The notes: generated from the sequence alone by a model not told the origin. A stretch of 64,000 nucleotides of DNA from an uncultured Alphaproteobacteria bacterium (GCA_946188105.1 CAMHTQ010000003.1:62001-126000); one strand, 5' to 3'. Shown: positions 10,680 to 20,051, counted from the first letter of the stretch. Translations and numbers: made by a program.

Positions 10680-10707
10680 TTGACATAAACGTTTATCCCC
10701 CTATGTT
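10680..10707 (+). promoter_or_regulatory. Putative sigma70-like promoter
   Basis: TTGACA - 16 bp - TATGTT, followed by a GTGGGA-TGG-TCCCAC hairpin and AGGAGG before the ATG at 10765. Confidence 0.5.
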
Positions 10708-10764
10708 GATAATGGTTGGTGGGATGGTCCCACGGCCATAACAACGTAACCAAAGGAGGCAACC

Positions 10765-11109
10765 ATGCAAGAAAAAAACGTAACATTTTCATCATTGGGC
10801 TCAGTTGGTAATGTTGCTGTCATTACCAATGGCGGTCAAAATAATAACACAACAAACCAAGCGATATCCCAAGGCAACGTTTCTTTCCAATACAGAAACC
10901 CAGAATGCAAAAAAGATATCGTTAATAACCCAGAAAAAAAGGATGTTTCCGTGAACATTTCTGGACCAACGGGTAATGTGACGATCATTGAGAACGATGG
11001 TACTAACAACCACCAAACCAATGGTCCAATCAACCAAGGCGATGTTCAGTTTGAACAAGTGCTGACACCAGAAAAAGTCATGGAACAACAACACCAGAAA
11101 GTGGCTTAA
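10765..11109 (+). CDS. Small Asn/Gln-rich protein with two 38-aa repeats
   Basis: 114 aa; AAGGAGG before ATG; aa 5-42 and 60-97 align without gaps; own promoter and terminator. Confidence 0.8.
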   Translation: MQEKNVTFSSLGSVGNVAVITNGGQNNNTTNQAISQGNVSFQYRNPECKKDIVNNPEKKDVSVNISGPTGNVTIIENDGTNNHQTNGPINQGDVQFEQVLTPEKVMEQQHQKVA

Positions 11110-11122
11110 AAAAAAGCAAAAC

Positions 11123-11152
11123 AAAAACCACCACATTTTGTGGTGGTTTTTT
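11123..11152 (+). terminator. Rho-independent terminator
   Basis: AAAACCACCACA..TGTGGTGGTTTTTT. Confidence 0.75.
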
Positions 11153-11241
11153 ATGGTTAATCCCTGGTTTACCTGAAACAATATAATTGTTATAACCCGT
11201 AAAATATGGTATAATAATCTTTGTGTAGGAGAAAATATATT

Positions 11242-11949
11242 ATGAAAAAATTCCCTTTGTTTTACATGATACTGGTTGGGGTATTATGCACATATAACGC
11301 AAAAGCAGATTCAGCGGATTGTCCTGCTGGATGTTTTTGTTTAGGCAATGGTACAGAGACAACTACTAATATTCAATCTTATGGTTCTATGTGCGATGAT
11401 GCTGCCTCTAAAGCGGGTGCTGTTCCTAAGGGGTCGGGTTGTGTTCAGGCCACATACGGTTCGGTACATATGCACTCGCGAGAGTGCACAAATGTTCCTG
11501 TTATACCAGATTATTATTTTGATGATTTTTCAGAATACTATTCATCAAATATAGGATTTTATGGTTTTTTAAATAACGAGTTTCTGTATTTCTATTCTAT
11601 CCAAGGTCTGCACATGTTTACATGTCCCGATACATTTCCAGAGTCAGACCCTGGGGCCAAGGCATTAACCGAATGTTTCAAATATAACCCAAATGGGACC
11701 AAGGCGTATTATGGTGCAGATAACTATAGCAACTGTAACATTGATGGTATCAGAGCAACCGTTGAAAATTTACAACATGCACTTGCTGAAGCAGCTGAAA
11801 ATTTACAGAATGCGTTAAATGGTTCTTCGCCACGTGCAAATGTTAATAGTGTATCATTACCAATTAATACAACAAAATCCTCTAAAAATGTTGGCAAGAG
11901 TGCAATACCAAAAGCCACAACAATGAAAGCCGCCAAAACATTAAAATAG
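11242..11949 (+). CDS. Secreted Cys-containing protein
   Basis: Signal peptide MKKFPLFYMILVGVLCTYNAKA then CPAGCFCLGNGT ... FTCPDTFPESDPGAKALTECF; SD AGGAGA upstream. Confidence 0.7.
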   Translation: MKKFPLFYMILVGVLCTYNAKADSADCPAGCFCLGNGTETTTNIQSYGSMCDDAASKAGAVPKGSGCVQATYGSVHMHSRECTNVPVIPDYYFDDFSEYYSSNIGFYGFLNNEFLYFYSIQGLHMFTCPDTFPESDPGAKALTECFKYNPNGTKAYYGADNYSNCNIDGIRATVENLQHALAEAAENLQNALNGSSPRANVNSVSLPINTTKSSKNVGKSAIPKATTMKAAKTLK

Positions 11950-12071
11950 CTGTTTTGTCGTTGTATTTGTGGATATATACGCTGGTGTATTTGCTTAATT
12001 TAAAATAAAAAATACCGCTAAATGCGGTGTTTTTTTATTTAATCGGTTTTCTCTACACGCAATAAAAACTA

Positions 12072-13301
12072 TTAAGAATTACATTTTCTGAATTCAAATT
12101 TGTAAACATTTCTACCATGAACTTTTATGTATTCATAATCGCTGAGCGTGTAAATTCCTTTATATTCCCAGTTATTTTGTGCCAAACAATGAAAAACATG
12201 TATACGAGCTGGCTCGGCCCCCTTTTTATAGTTATCAACAGCATCACAAAACTTTTTATTTTCAAGGGTTCTTGGTTGATCTACATAAAACGGGTCTTTA
12301 TCCGTTTCATTTTTCCTGACATTATGACCTTCAAAATGAATAATATCGTCATCAACACTATCATCATAATTTTTGCCCATCATTATAACCCGTTTACCAA
12401 AGTTCATACCCTTATAAACTGAGGCACCTGAAATTTTATTAACTTCTTGGACCGTTAAGTTTTTTGTTCCTGGGGTGATTTGATTATATGCAGTTCTTAT
12501 TATTGGTTCTTCTGGTACAATTATGCCTATATTTTTGTTATTTTGAATTACACTAATATCTGCTTCACCAATTTTTCCTAAATTTTGCAGGATTCTTTCT
12601 TTTTCATTACTATCATCAAAACTTTTTATAGATGTTATCATAGCACCTTGTAATGCAAATGGGCAATTGACAGCATGAACATTTGTATTACCAATCAAAT
12701 CAATTCCTCGGCACAGGGTTTTAAAATCTCCACGGGTCTCATTTCCATAACTTAGATTACGTGCAAACATCCTGTAGTCCGGTCCAAAATTATTTGAATT
12801 ATTATATGTAAGAACGCTTATACCCTCCATCCAAATTTTCTCAAAATCAACCACTTGATTAAAAGGTCGGTTTTCCATTAATTTTTCTTGGACATCATTA
12901 TTATTTAGAATCTTCGCTAATGAAATGGCGATTCCCCAAAGAACATCATTAATATCAACAGTGTTTAGTCCTCTATATTGATCAATCATTTTAAATAAAT
13001 ATTTCAATTTTATTAGAAGATCTTGTTCACTATCTGTTAATTCATTCTTAATTGTTTCAATTTTGTCTCCAAGATACTTGTGTGCCAACTCCAACTCATT
13101 TGTACCCAATTTATCACCATCAATAGACTCATACACACAATCATCTTTATGTTTTTTTTGTAACAAATCTGTTAATAACAGCCCGCATTGATACAATGTT
13201 CTATAATTAATTTGGCCATTAAACAAAACAAAACTATTGTGAATCAAACCGGACTGTTGCATTAATTCATCTGTTATTCTATTGATTTCATGAAATTCCA
13301 T
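12072..13301 (-). CDS. Protein with C-terminal SRA/YDG-like (PUA-fold) domain, putative modification-dependent restriction component
   Basis: 409 aa; C-term IIHFEGHNVRKNETDKDPFYVDQPRTLENKKFCDAV...ARIHVFHCLAQNNWEYKGIYTLSDYEYIKVHGRNVYKFEFRKC follows the SRA/YDG pattern. Confidence 0.5.
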   Translation of the reverse strand: MEFHEINRITDELMQQSGLIHNSFVLFNGQINYRTLYQCGLLLTDLLQKKHKDDCVYESIDGDKLGTNELELAHKYLGDKIETIKNELTDSEQDLLIKLKYLFKMIDQYRGLNTVDINDVLWGIAISLAKILNNNDVQEKLMENRPFNQVVDFEKIWMEGISVLTYNNSNNFGPDYRMFARNLSYGNETRGDFKTLCRGIDLIGNTNVHAVNCPFALQGAMITSIKSFDDSNEKERILQNLGKIGEADISVIQNNKNIGIIVPEEPIIRTAYNQITPGTKNLTVQEVNKISGASVYKGMNFGKRVIMMGKNYDDSVDDDIIHFEGHNVRKNETDKDPFYVDQPRTLENKKFCDAVDNYKKGAEPARIHVFHCLAQNNWEYKGIYTLSDYEYIKVHGRNVYKFEFRKCNS

Positions 13302-13401
13302 AATGATCTCCGTATTCTAGAGCTCATAGTAATATAAAAATCATTATTTTGCAAGAATATACAACACAAAAATTTGTATTATCTACACCAATATCAATTT
13401 G

Positions 13402-14142
13402 TTATTGGTTTTTTGAACCCAAAAATTCTATGTATCTTCTGAGACCATTAGATAAGGATTTATGTGTTCCATCATCCGCTTTAATAAAATTTTGGGTATT
13501 AATATGCTTATCTAATCTTTTTTTCACCTCTGTAGCATCATTAATTTCCCATAGGTTTTCTTCGAAAAGTTTGGATGCTAAATTTATGGCACTTTTATAA
13601 GAATTACATGTATTTTTGGTATATTTATCCCTGTCACCATCCTTAAGTGAACGTAAATATATCATAAATTCTTGTTTTTGGGGGTGCTCGTCTTTTCTAA
13701 TGTATGAAGAATTTTTTGCACGAATGTGTGTCATTACCCAACCTGGTTCGTTTGTATTCAGATATTCTTTTTTTATATCTTCAGATACCAAAGGACAAGA
13801 TTTTATAAAGCTGACATACGCCCCATCAAGTAAATCGCTGGTACAAAATTTTGTGTCAGTTTGCATGTCAGTAAACTTGATAATAACACTTAATAAACTA
13901 TCGATTTTAGATAACCACGCTGTTAATTCTGGATCATTATGAAAACAGGTTCTGGCCATTGAAACAATTTCAGAATAAGACACATCCTTAAAATTCTCTC
14001 GTTTTTGCAACACAGATGCAATTAGTTTAATATTTTGCCTGTTTTTATCGTTATTTTTTATCTGACGAGCAATCATCGCTGGTAATATTCCCTCGTTCAA
14101 CACAAAACGGCACCAAGTTGCACTTAATCCAATATTTTCCAT
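13402..14142 (-). CDS. Protein with C-terminal core-binding-like helical domain
   Basis: 246 aa; FMIYLRSLKDGDRDKYTKNTCNSYKSAINLASKLFEENLWEINDATEVKKRL...GLRRYIEFL resembles helical domains next to HNH/McrBC-type enzymes. Confidence 0.5.
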   Translation of the reverse strand: MENIGLSATWCRFVLNEGILPAMIARQIKNNDKNRQNIKLIASVLQKRENFKDVSYSEIVSMARTCFHNDPELTAWLSKIDSLLSVIIKFTDMQTDTKFCTSDLLDGAYVSFIKSCPLVSEDIKKEYLNTNEPGWVMTHIRAKNSSYIRKDEHPQKQEFMIYLRSLKDGDRDKYTKNTCNSYKSAINLASKLFEENLWEINDATEVKKRLDKHINTQNFIKADDGTHKSLSNGLRRYIEFLGSKNQ

Positions 14143-14238
14143 TATTTATCTCCACATTTATATATTTACTTTGTAATAATACACAACCAACTATAAAAAT
14201 CAATAAAAAAATACTATACTATAACTATAAAAAAACTA

Positions 14239-14266
14239 TTGACTTGTTGATATTTTTTGTTATAGT
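14239..14266 (+). promoter_or_regulatory. Putative promoter of the HNH nuclease gene
   Basis: TTGACT - 16 bp - TATAGT with extended TGT; perfect palindrome CTCGATCGAG at 14268-14277. Confidence 0.5.
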
Positions 14267-14366
14267 ACTCGATCGAGGTGAGGAAATTTGTAGATGAGAA
14301 CTGGCGTTAGCTGAATATTGATTATTCGGTTAATAAACAATTAACAATAGAAAAAAGGGCAAAAAA

Positions 14367-14732
14367 ATGTCACGATTTATTGGAACTTTTAATGAGTTCA
14401 AAAGATATGTCAATGATTATGTAAAAAATCAGGTTCCTGTTCTGACAAAGAAATTCAAACCTGGAAAATGCGAACGTTGTGGGCGACCTGCAATTTTGGA
14501 TGCGGCTCACAAACGAGGCCGTGGTCGAGACATAATCATTAAAGAAGCATTTGACGCAGCAAGTGTTTTAATAAGCGGCAATGTATATGACGTTGATATG
14601 GACATATTTTCGCAATATGTTTATCAAGAACATAGTAATCCCAACAATCTTTGGTTTTTATGTCGAGCTTGCCATCGAGAATATGATGCCAAAAATAGCA
14701 CTATTCAAGAGAGCGAATTCAAACGTATCTAG
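14367..14732 (+). CDS. HNH endonuclease
   Basis: 121 aa; CERCGRPAILDAAHKRGRGRD...NPNNLWFLCRACHREYDAKNS. Confidence 0.8.
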   Translation: MSRFIGTFNEFKRYVNDYVKNQVPVLTKKFKPGKCERCGRPAILDAAHKRGRGRDIIIKEAFDAASVLISGNVYDVDMDIFSQYVYQEHSNPNNLWFLCRACHREYDAKNSTIQESEFKRI

Positions 14733-14884
14733 TGCTTTTTCTGATCCGTTTGCCTGGGAAATTCAGGATCTTTTTCGTCCTATATAAAATTGCGCTTGGT
14801 GTGCCGTTTATATTATGACTGATCCTTTTGCCACTGCCCAAACAGAAAATTAAAACCACCACAAAAGTGGTGGTTTGAATTTTC

Positions 14885-14961
14885 TGGTCGGGGCGAAAGG
14901 ATTCGAACCTTCGACACCTTGGTCCCAAACCAAGTACTCTACCAGACTGAGCTACGCCCCG
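14885..14961 (-). tRNA. tRNA-Pro (TGG)
   Basis: Minus strand CGGGGCGTAGCTCAGTCTGGTAGAGTACTTGGTTTGGGACCAAGGTGTCGAAGGTTCGAATCCTTTCGCCCCGACCA; anticodon TGG; CCA encoded. Confidence 0.95.
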
Positions 14962-15057
14962 AAACGAACACAAGTATAACATGTTTTTTAGTGATTGCAA
15001 GTGTAAAAAAAAAATATCTTGTGTATTATGTACTTTTTGGATTACAATTATATCAGA

Positions 15058-16032
15058 ATGAAAGGAATTTTTAAATTTTTGCCTGTTTTATTTATTATTC
15101 TGCCCTGCTTTGCCCAGGCGCGTAATGTGGTGTCGCGTGCGGCACGTGTTACAAATACACCGACATCGGGTTATACATACAACTATATGTATCCTTATTT
15201 GAATAATAAAATGCGTTCTACTTTGAATCCTGGGGACGCTAATGCACAAAGTACCAATCCAATAAATGTTGTTGTGAAAACTGTACCTATGGAAAACACA
15301 ACCCAGCGCAGAGTGGTTGCTCGCAGTGGACGGGTCAGCACAAAAACAAATTCTGCAAAGTTAAATACAAATGGTATTGTGGCACGTGCCGGCAGTATGC
15401 CGTATGCAACAGCGAATACAAACACATCGACCAGACGTGTAACACCACGCGGATCGGTTGCCCGTGCTTTACGCAGTGGTGGTGGCACCAGTACCGCATC
15501 TGGAACCGTAAATTCAACGACTGGGAATTCTGTTTTTGTTTCGTCCAGCAGATGTTTGGCTGATTACACCGAATGCATGAACGATTATTGTGTTCGTGCG
15601 GATGCCGCATATAATCGTTGTTTTTGCAGTTCTAAATTGGCACAGATTGATGCACAATACCAACCACAAATTGATTCTTTGGTTACCCAGATTTTAAAAG
15701 CCAAAGATACAACCCAATGGACCGATGCAGAAATGGCTGAATATTGGGAAGAAAAAATCGGTCAATATACTGGTGATAATGCTTGGGAAAAATTAGACGA
15801 TGCTTTGCAGATTACATGGGCGGATGTCAGTGAACGCACCCAGGGGCAAAATGCTTTCCTGACTGGGCATCAGTATTGTGTTCAACATTTAAGAAATTGC
15901 GCCTATGCTGCACCAAATATGCGTGATGTTTATCGTTCTGAAATTGCACGCGATTGTGCAACGTATGAACAATCTTTGAAAAAATTAAAGACATCTTTGG
16001 AAACTGCATTGAGTGCATATACCAACGATTAA
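15058..16032 (+). CDS. Secreted protein of unknown function with Cys-rich central region
   Basis: Signal peptide MKGIFKFLPVLFIILPCFAQA; Arg/Thr/Ser-rich region; CLADYTECMNDYCVRADAAYNRCFCSSKLAQID. ORF track start trimmed. Confidence 0.7.
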   Translation: MKGIFKFLPVLFIILPCFAQARNVVSRAARVTNTPTSGYTYNYMYPYLNNKMRSTLNPGDANAQSTNPINVVVKTVPMENTTQRRVVARSGRVSTKTNSAKLNTNGIVARAGSMPYATANTNTSTRRVTPRGSVARALRSGGGTSTASGTVNSTTGNSVFVSSSRCLADYTECMNDYCVRADAAYNRCFCSSKLAQIDAQYQPQIDSLVTQILKAKDTTQWTDAEMAEYWEEKIGQYTGDNAWEKLDDALQITWADVSERTQGQNAFLTGHQYCVQHLRNCAYAAPNMRDVYRSEIARDCATYEQSLKKLKTSLETALSAYTND

Positions 16033-16208
16033 AATCCTTCACACATTTTATTATGGCGATATATGTTGCGTGCCAAATCATCGCTGATAACTGTCCAATC
16101 TGTTTTGTGTCCAAATATCAATTCACAATTCGGTTCAATCGGCAATTGTGTATTTTTCGCACAAGATGTTACGAATATCAGCGGTACCAGTATTATAAAC
16201 TTGGGCAT
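16029..16208 (-). CDS. Putative o-spanin (Rz1-like lipoprotein), embedded out of frame in the upstream Rz-like gene
   Basis: 59 aa, not in ORF track: MPKFIILVPLIFVTSCAKNTQLPIEPNCELIFGHKTDWTVISDDLARNIYRHNKMCEGF*; lipobox VTSC; AAAAGGAACAAAATAA upstream of ATG; first 74 nt overlap the Rz-like ORF in another frame. Confidence 0.6.
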   Translation of the reverse strand: MPKFIILVPLIFVTSCAKNTQLPIEPNCELIFGHKTDWTVISDDLARNIYRHNKMCEGF

Positions 16209-16362
16209 TTATTTTGTTCCTTTTTATCATTTGATTGTTTGTTGTTTGTATAATTTGTTTGGCATTTTGCTGTTGGCATTTGGCTTTTCCCAGTTGTATT
16301 CCGTTTAGATAAGACAAAAACACCAGTCCAAAAACACATATTAAAATATAAAATTTATTCAT
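16135..16362 (-). CDS. Putative i-spanin (Rz-like) inner-membrane protein
   Basis: 75 aa; N-terminal TM MNKFYILICVFGLVFLSYLNGIQLGKAKC then periplasmic helical segment; SD AAAGGGGA; overlaps an out-of-frame lipoprotein ORF. Confidence 0.55.
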   Translation of the reverse strand: MNKFYILICVFGLVFLSYLNGIQLGKAKCQQQNAKQIIQTTNNQMIKRNKINAQVYNTGTADIRNILCEKYTIAD

Positions 16363-16380
16363 ATTTCCCCTTTATAAAAA

Positions 16381-16410
16381 AAACGCCCAAAAATTTGGGC
16401 GTAATTTTTT
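16381..16410 (-). terminator. Terminator-like hairpin downstream of rho
   Basis: ACGCCCAAA..TTTGGGCGT flanked by A/T runs. Confidence 0.6.
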
Positions 16411-16427
16411 TAACAATTTATTACTTT

Positions 16428-17696
16428 TTACTGATTCATAGAATTGAAAAAGTCATCATTTGTTTTTGTTACTCTTAATTTATCCAGCAAGAATTCCATT
16501 GCCTCGGCCACACCCATTGGGTTGATGACACGACGTAAAACATAAGTTTTTGACAATGTCTCTTTATCAACCAACAAATCGTCTTTACGAGTGCCAGATT
16601 TTGTAATATCAATGGCAGGATAAATACGTTTGTCAGATAATTTTCTGTCCAAAATAATTTCACTGTTACCGGTTCCTTTGAATTCTTCGAAAATAACCTC
16701 GTCCATTTTGGAACCAGTATCAATCAAAGCAGTTGCAATGATTGTCAAAGAACCGCCACCTTCGATATTACGGGCAGCACCAAAGAATCTTTTTGGTCTT
16801 TGTAATGCGTATGCGTCAACACCACCGGTTAAAACCTTGCCACTGGATGGAACACATGTGTTATATGCACGTCCCAGACGAGTGATAGAATCTAATAAAA
16901 TCACAACGTCTTGACCGGCCTCGACCAATCTTTTTGCCTTTTCGATTACCATTTCTGCCACTTGGATATGACGAGCCGCAGGTTCATCAAATGTGGATGA
17001 AATTACCTCGCCTTTGACACTGCGTTGCATATCAGTAACTTCTTCGGGACGTTCGTCAATCAATAACACAATCAACTTTACATCTGGATAGTTTGTTGCA
17101 ATCGAATGTGCAATATTCTGCAACATAATTGTTTTACCAGTACGTGGTGGCGCAACAATCAATGAACGTTGACCTTTACCAGTTGGAGATATTAAATCAA
17201 TAACACGTGCAGTTAAATTGCGACCCTTGTCTGAATCTGTTGGAACCTCCATTTTCAACATTTCGTCAGGATACAATGGTGTCATATCGTCAAAAGAAAT
17301 ACGATGACGCAACTTTTCAGGATTGTCGCCATTTACCCTTTCAATTGTTTCCAATGCAAAATAACGTTCTGATTCATTTTGTGGTGCCTGGATACAACCC
17401 TCGACATAATCGCCAGTTTTTAATCCATATTTTTTAATCAAGTTTGGCGACACGTACAAGTCATCAGGACCCGCCAAATAATTACTTTCTGGGGCACGCA
17501 AGAAACCAAAACCGTCTGGTAATCTTTCCAATACACCATCGCCAATCAACACAACGTCTTTGTTTGATGCATACACACGCATAACCGCAAAACGTAATTG
17601 TTGAACGTTTAATTGGGATGGATTTTCAATTCCCATATCTTCAGCCATTTTTAATAACTGCTGAGGGCTTTTTGCCTTTAATTCATTTATATTCAT
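16428..17696 (-). CDS. rho: Transcription termination factor Rho
   Basis: 422 aa; [85 protein letters not shown]. Confidence 0.98.
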   Translation of the reverse strand: MNINELKAKSPQQLLKMAEDMGIENPSQLNVQQLRFAVMRVYASNKDVVLIGDGVLERLPDGFGFLRAPESNYLAGPDDLYVSPNLIKKYGLKTGDYVEGCIQAPQNESERYFALETIERVNGDNPEKLRHRISFDDMTPLYPDEMLKMEVPTDSDKGRNLTARVIDLISPTGKGQRSLIVAPPRTGKTIMLQNIAHSIATNYPDVKLIVLLIDERPEEVTDMQRSVKGEVISSTFDEPAARHIQVAEMVIEKAKRLVEAGQDVVILLDSITRLGRAYNTCVPSSGKVLTGGVDAYALQRPKRFFGAARNIEGGGSLTIIATALIDTGSKMDEVIFEEFKGTGNSEIILDRKLSDKRIYPAIDITKSGTRKDDLLVDKETLSKTYVLRRVINPMGVAEAMEFLLDKLRVTKTNDDFFNSMNQ

Positions 17697-17885
17697 AAAA
17701 AATCCTTAAATTTTATAAGAGAGATTTCGCACAGAACCGTGCTGTTTTTTTCAAGATGCAGTAATTATAATACAAATAATACAAAAAGTCAAGTTATTAT
17801 GATTTTTGTGCTTTTTAAATAAAAACTTGCAATAAATGATAAAAAATGCTCCAATTACATTGTAATTAACATAAAAGGAAGAAAT

Positions 17886-18332
17886 ATGGCTAGCAGTATG
17901 AATAAAGTTATCTTGATTGGTAATGTCGGACAAGAACCCCAGGTTCGCCAAACGAACAATGGTCAAAAGGTCGCAACTTTTTCTTTGGCAACCAGTGATC
18001 GTTGGCGCGATCGTCAAACTGGCGAACAAAAAGAGCAAACAGAATGGCATCGTATCGTTATCTTTCAACCTGGTTTAGTTGATGTTGTTGAACGTATGTT
18101 GCAAAAAGGAACCAAGGTTTATATCGAAGGTTCTTTGCGTACTCGTAAATGGCAAAATCAACAGGGTGTTGACCAATACACTACCGAGGTAACATTGAAT
18201 CCTTTTAGTGGTCAGATGATTATTTTAAGTGGTGCCAAGGCAATGGATGGCAATATTGCTGATTCTGCACCAGCACCAAAGCCAGAAGAAATTTCTGTGG
18301 GCGATTTGGCGGGTGATGAAATTCCATTCTAA
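17886..18332 (+). CDS. ssb: Single-stranded DNA-binding protein
   Basis: 148 aa; MNKVILIGNVGQEPQVRQTNNGQKVATFSLATSDRW; acidic tail ending DEIPF. Confidence 0.97.
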   Translation: MASSMNKVILIGNVGQEPQVRQTNNGQKVATFSLATSDRWRDRQTGEQKEQTEWHRIVIFQPGLVDVVERMLQKGTKVYIEGSLRTRKWQNQQGVDQYTTEVTLNPFSGQMIILSGAKAMDGNIADSAPAPKPEEISVGDLAGDEIPF

Positions 18333-18355
18333 ATCTTGACTAACAAGAATTATAA

Positions 18356-18394
18356 ATTGCCCCATTAAAGAAAAATCTGGTGGGGCATTTTTAT
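18356..18394 (+). terminator. Terminator-like hairpin after ssb
   Basis: TGCCCCA...TGGGGCATTTTT. Confidence 0.5.
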
Positions 18395-18408
18395 TTAAGG
18401 AAAGTGTG

Positions 18409-18768
18409 ATGAAGCAGTTAACAAACAAAGATATTGCAGATATGGTGGGACAAGAATTTTCCCCAGTGGATGATACTGCAAAATCTGTTCGCAAAGAACT
18501 GCATTTATCAAAACGTATTCCTGTTAAACACAATATTCCAGAACATATCACTTTGGATTTTCATCAGCATACAGAACAAGAAGCATGGGATATGATTATG
18601 AACGCGGCACAATCTGGGGCAAGAACGGCAACTGTGATTACTGGTGCCAGTGGAATATTAAAAATAAAATTTCAACAATGGGTTCGGGATAGTTTACTGA
18701 GTCCATATATCGTTCAATGCTCCCCAATCAACAACGGCAGTTTTAATGTGAAATTTAAAAAGAAATAA
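18409..18768 (+). CDS. Smr domain protein
   Basis: LDFHQHTEQEAWDMIMNAAQSGARTATVITGASG...FQQWVRDSLLSPYIVQCSPINNGSFNVKFKK. Confidence 0.75.
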   Translation: MKQLTNKDIADMVGQEFSPVDDTAKSVRKELHLSKRIPVKHNIPEHITLDFHQHTEQEAWDMIMNAAQSGARTATVITGASGILKIKFQQWVRDSLLSPYIVQCSPINNGSFNVKFKKK

Positions 18769-18866
18769 AAATCAAATTTTTGCTTTTTATTGCATAACAA
18801 TTTGAAACTTTATTGAAATATATATTTTGTTTATCTATAATAGGAACGAAAATTTAAGGATATATT

Positions 18867-19793
18867 ATGACCAAGCCAAAAACTGTTTATGATCACATTC
18901 GTTCGAACAATATTAAAACTGCGATTTTGGTTGCGATGTTTCCTATTTCTTTTATCGCGTTGATATTTTTGTTTTGCTGGATAATTATGCCAGCAAGCGA
19001 TGCATTTAATACTATGTTACAGGTCGCAATTCCTACATTTATCGTGTGTGCAGTATGGATGTTGATATCATGGGCATTTGGTGATTCTATGATGTTATCG
19101 GGGGCTGGGGCGAACGAAATTCATGATAATGATCCGGATAATAAAAAAATATTTCGGGCGGTTGAAAATGTTGCTTTGGCGGCTGGACTGCCGACACCAC
19201 GTGTTTATATTATCGAAGATGATGGATTAAACGCATTTGCAACTGGCCGAACCCCGAACGATGCATCTGTGGCATTGACTCGTGGAATTATCAACAAATT
19301 AAATGATTTAGAATTGCAAGGTGTAATCGCACACGAAATGTCGCACATTGGCAATCGTGATATCCGTTTAGATATGTTTTTAATTACTGGGGTTGGTGTT
19401 ACAATATTTGCCGCCGATATTTTATTCAGGGTTGCTATGCAAAGTAGTCATAATCGTGACAGTAATGATAAAAACAATATTGGTGCGGTTTTGATGATGG
19501 TTTGGTTGGCATTTACCGTATTTAACTGTATTGTTTCCCCGTTGTTGCAACTGGCGGTGTCCAGAAAACGCGAATTTGCAGCCGATGCATGTGGCGCCCA
19601 TATTACCAGAAATCCACAGGCACTGGCGGATGCATTGCGTAAAATTTCAGAACGTCCAACAGTTAAAAATTTATCCCAGTCAAAGTCTATGGCTATTGCA
19701 TGCATTGCTGAACCACGCAAGTCATTTATGGGCGATTTGTTTTCAACCCATCCAAATACCGCAGAACGCATAAAACGGTTGGAATCAATGTAA
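18867..19793 (+). CDS. htpX: M48 family zinc metalloprotease HtpX
   Basis: 308 aa; TM segments; GVIAHEMSHIGNRDIRLD; KREFAADACGA. Confidence 0.92.
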   Translation: MTKPKTVYDHIRSNNIKTAILVAMFPISFIALIFLFCWIIMPASDAFNTMLQVAIPTFIVCAVWMLISWAFGDSMMLSGAGANEIHDNDPDNKKIFRAVENVALAAGLPTPRVYIIEDDGLNAFATGRTPNDASVALTRGIINKLNDLELQGVIAHEMSHIGNRDIRLDMFLITGVGVTIFAADILFRVAMQSSHNRDSNDKNNIGAVLMMVWLAFTVFNCIVSPLLQLAVSRKREFAADACGAHITRNPQALADALRKISERPTVKNLSQSKSMAIACIAEPRKSFMGDLFSTHPNTAERIKRLESM

Positions 19794-19891
19794 GTTTTGT
19801 GTGAACCCAGAAAAAATTCAAAAAATACTTGCATTTCTATTTTTTTTATGTCAGAATTAAGCCCGAACTTGTTGAAAAACGAGTTTTAGAT

Positions 19892-19968
19892 GGAGACATA
19901 GCTCAGCTGGCTAGAGCAACTGACTTTTAATCAGTGGGTCCAGGGTTCGAATCCCTGTGTCTCCACCA
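19892..19968 (+). tRNA. tRNA-Lys (TTT)
   Basis: GGAGACATAGCTCAGCTGGCTAGAGCAACTGACTTTTAATCAGTGGGTCCAGGGTTCGAATCCCTGTGTCTCCACCA. Confidence 0.97.
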
Positions 19969-20051
19969 AAGATTTAAAAAAGACCGCGAAAGTGGTCGTT
20001 TTTTTTACTTTTATCCATATAAAAAATCTTCACTTTTTTTGTTGTCGCCAC

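Noticed and set aside
14850-14876. ACCACCACAAAAGTGGTGGT inverted repeat beside tRNA-Pro, considered as an att site or mobile-element end
   Set aside because: Best explained as a terminator-like hairpin; no integrase or matching repeat seen in the window.
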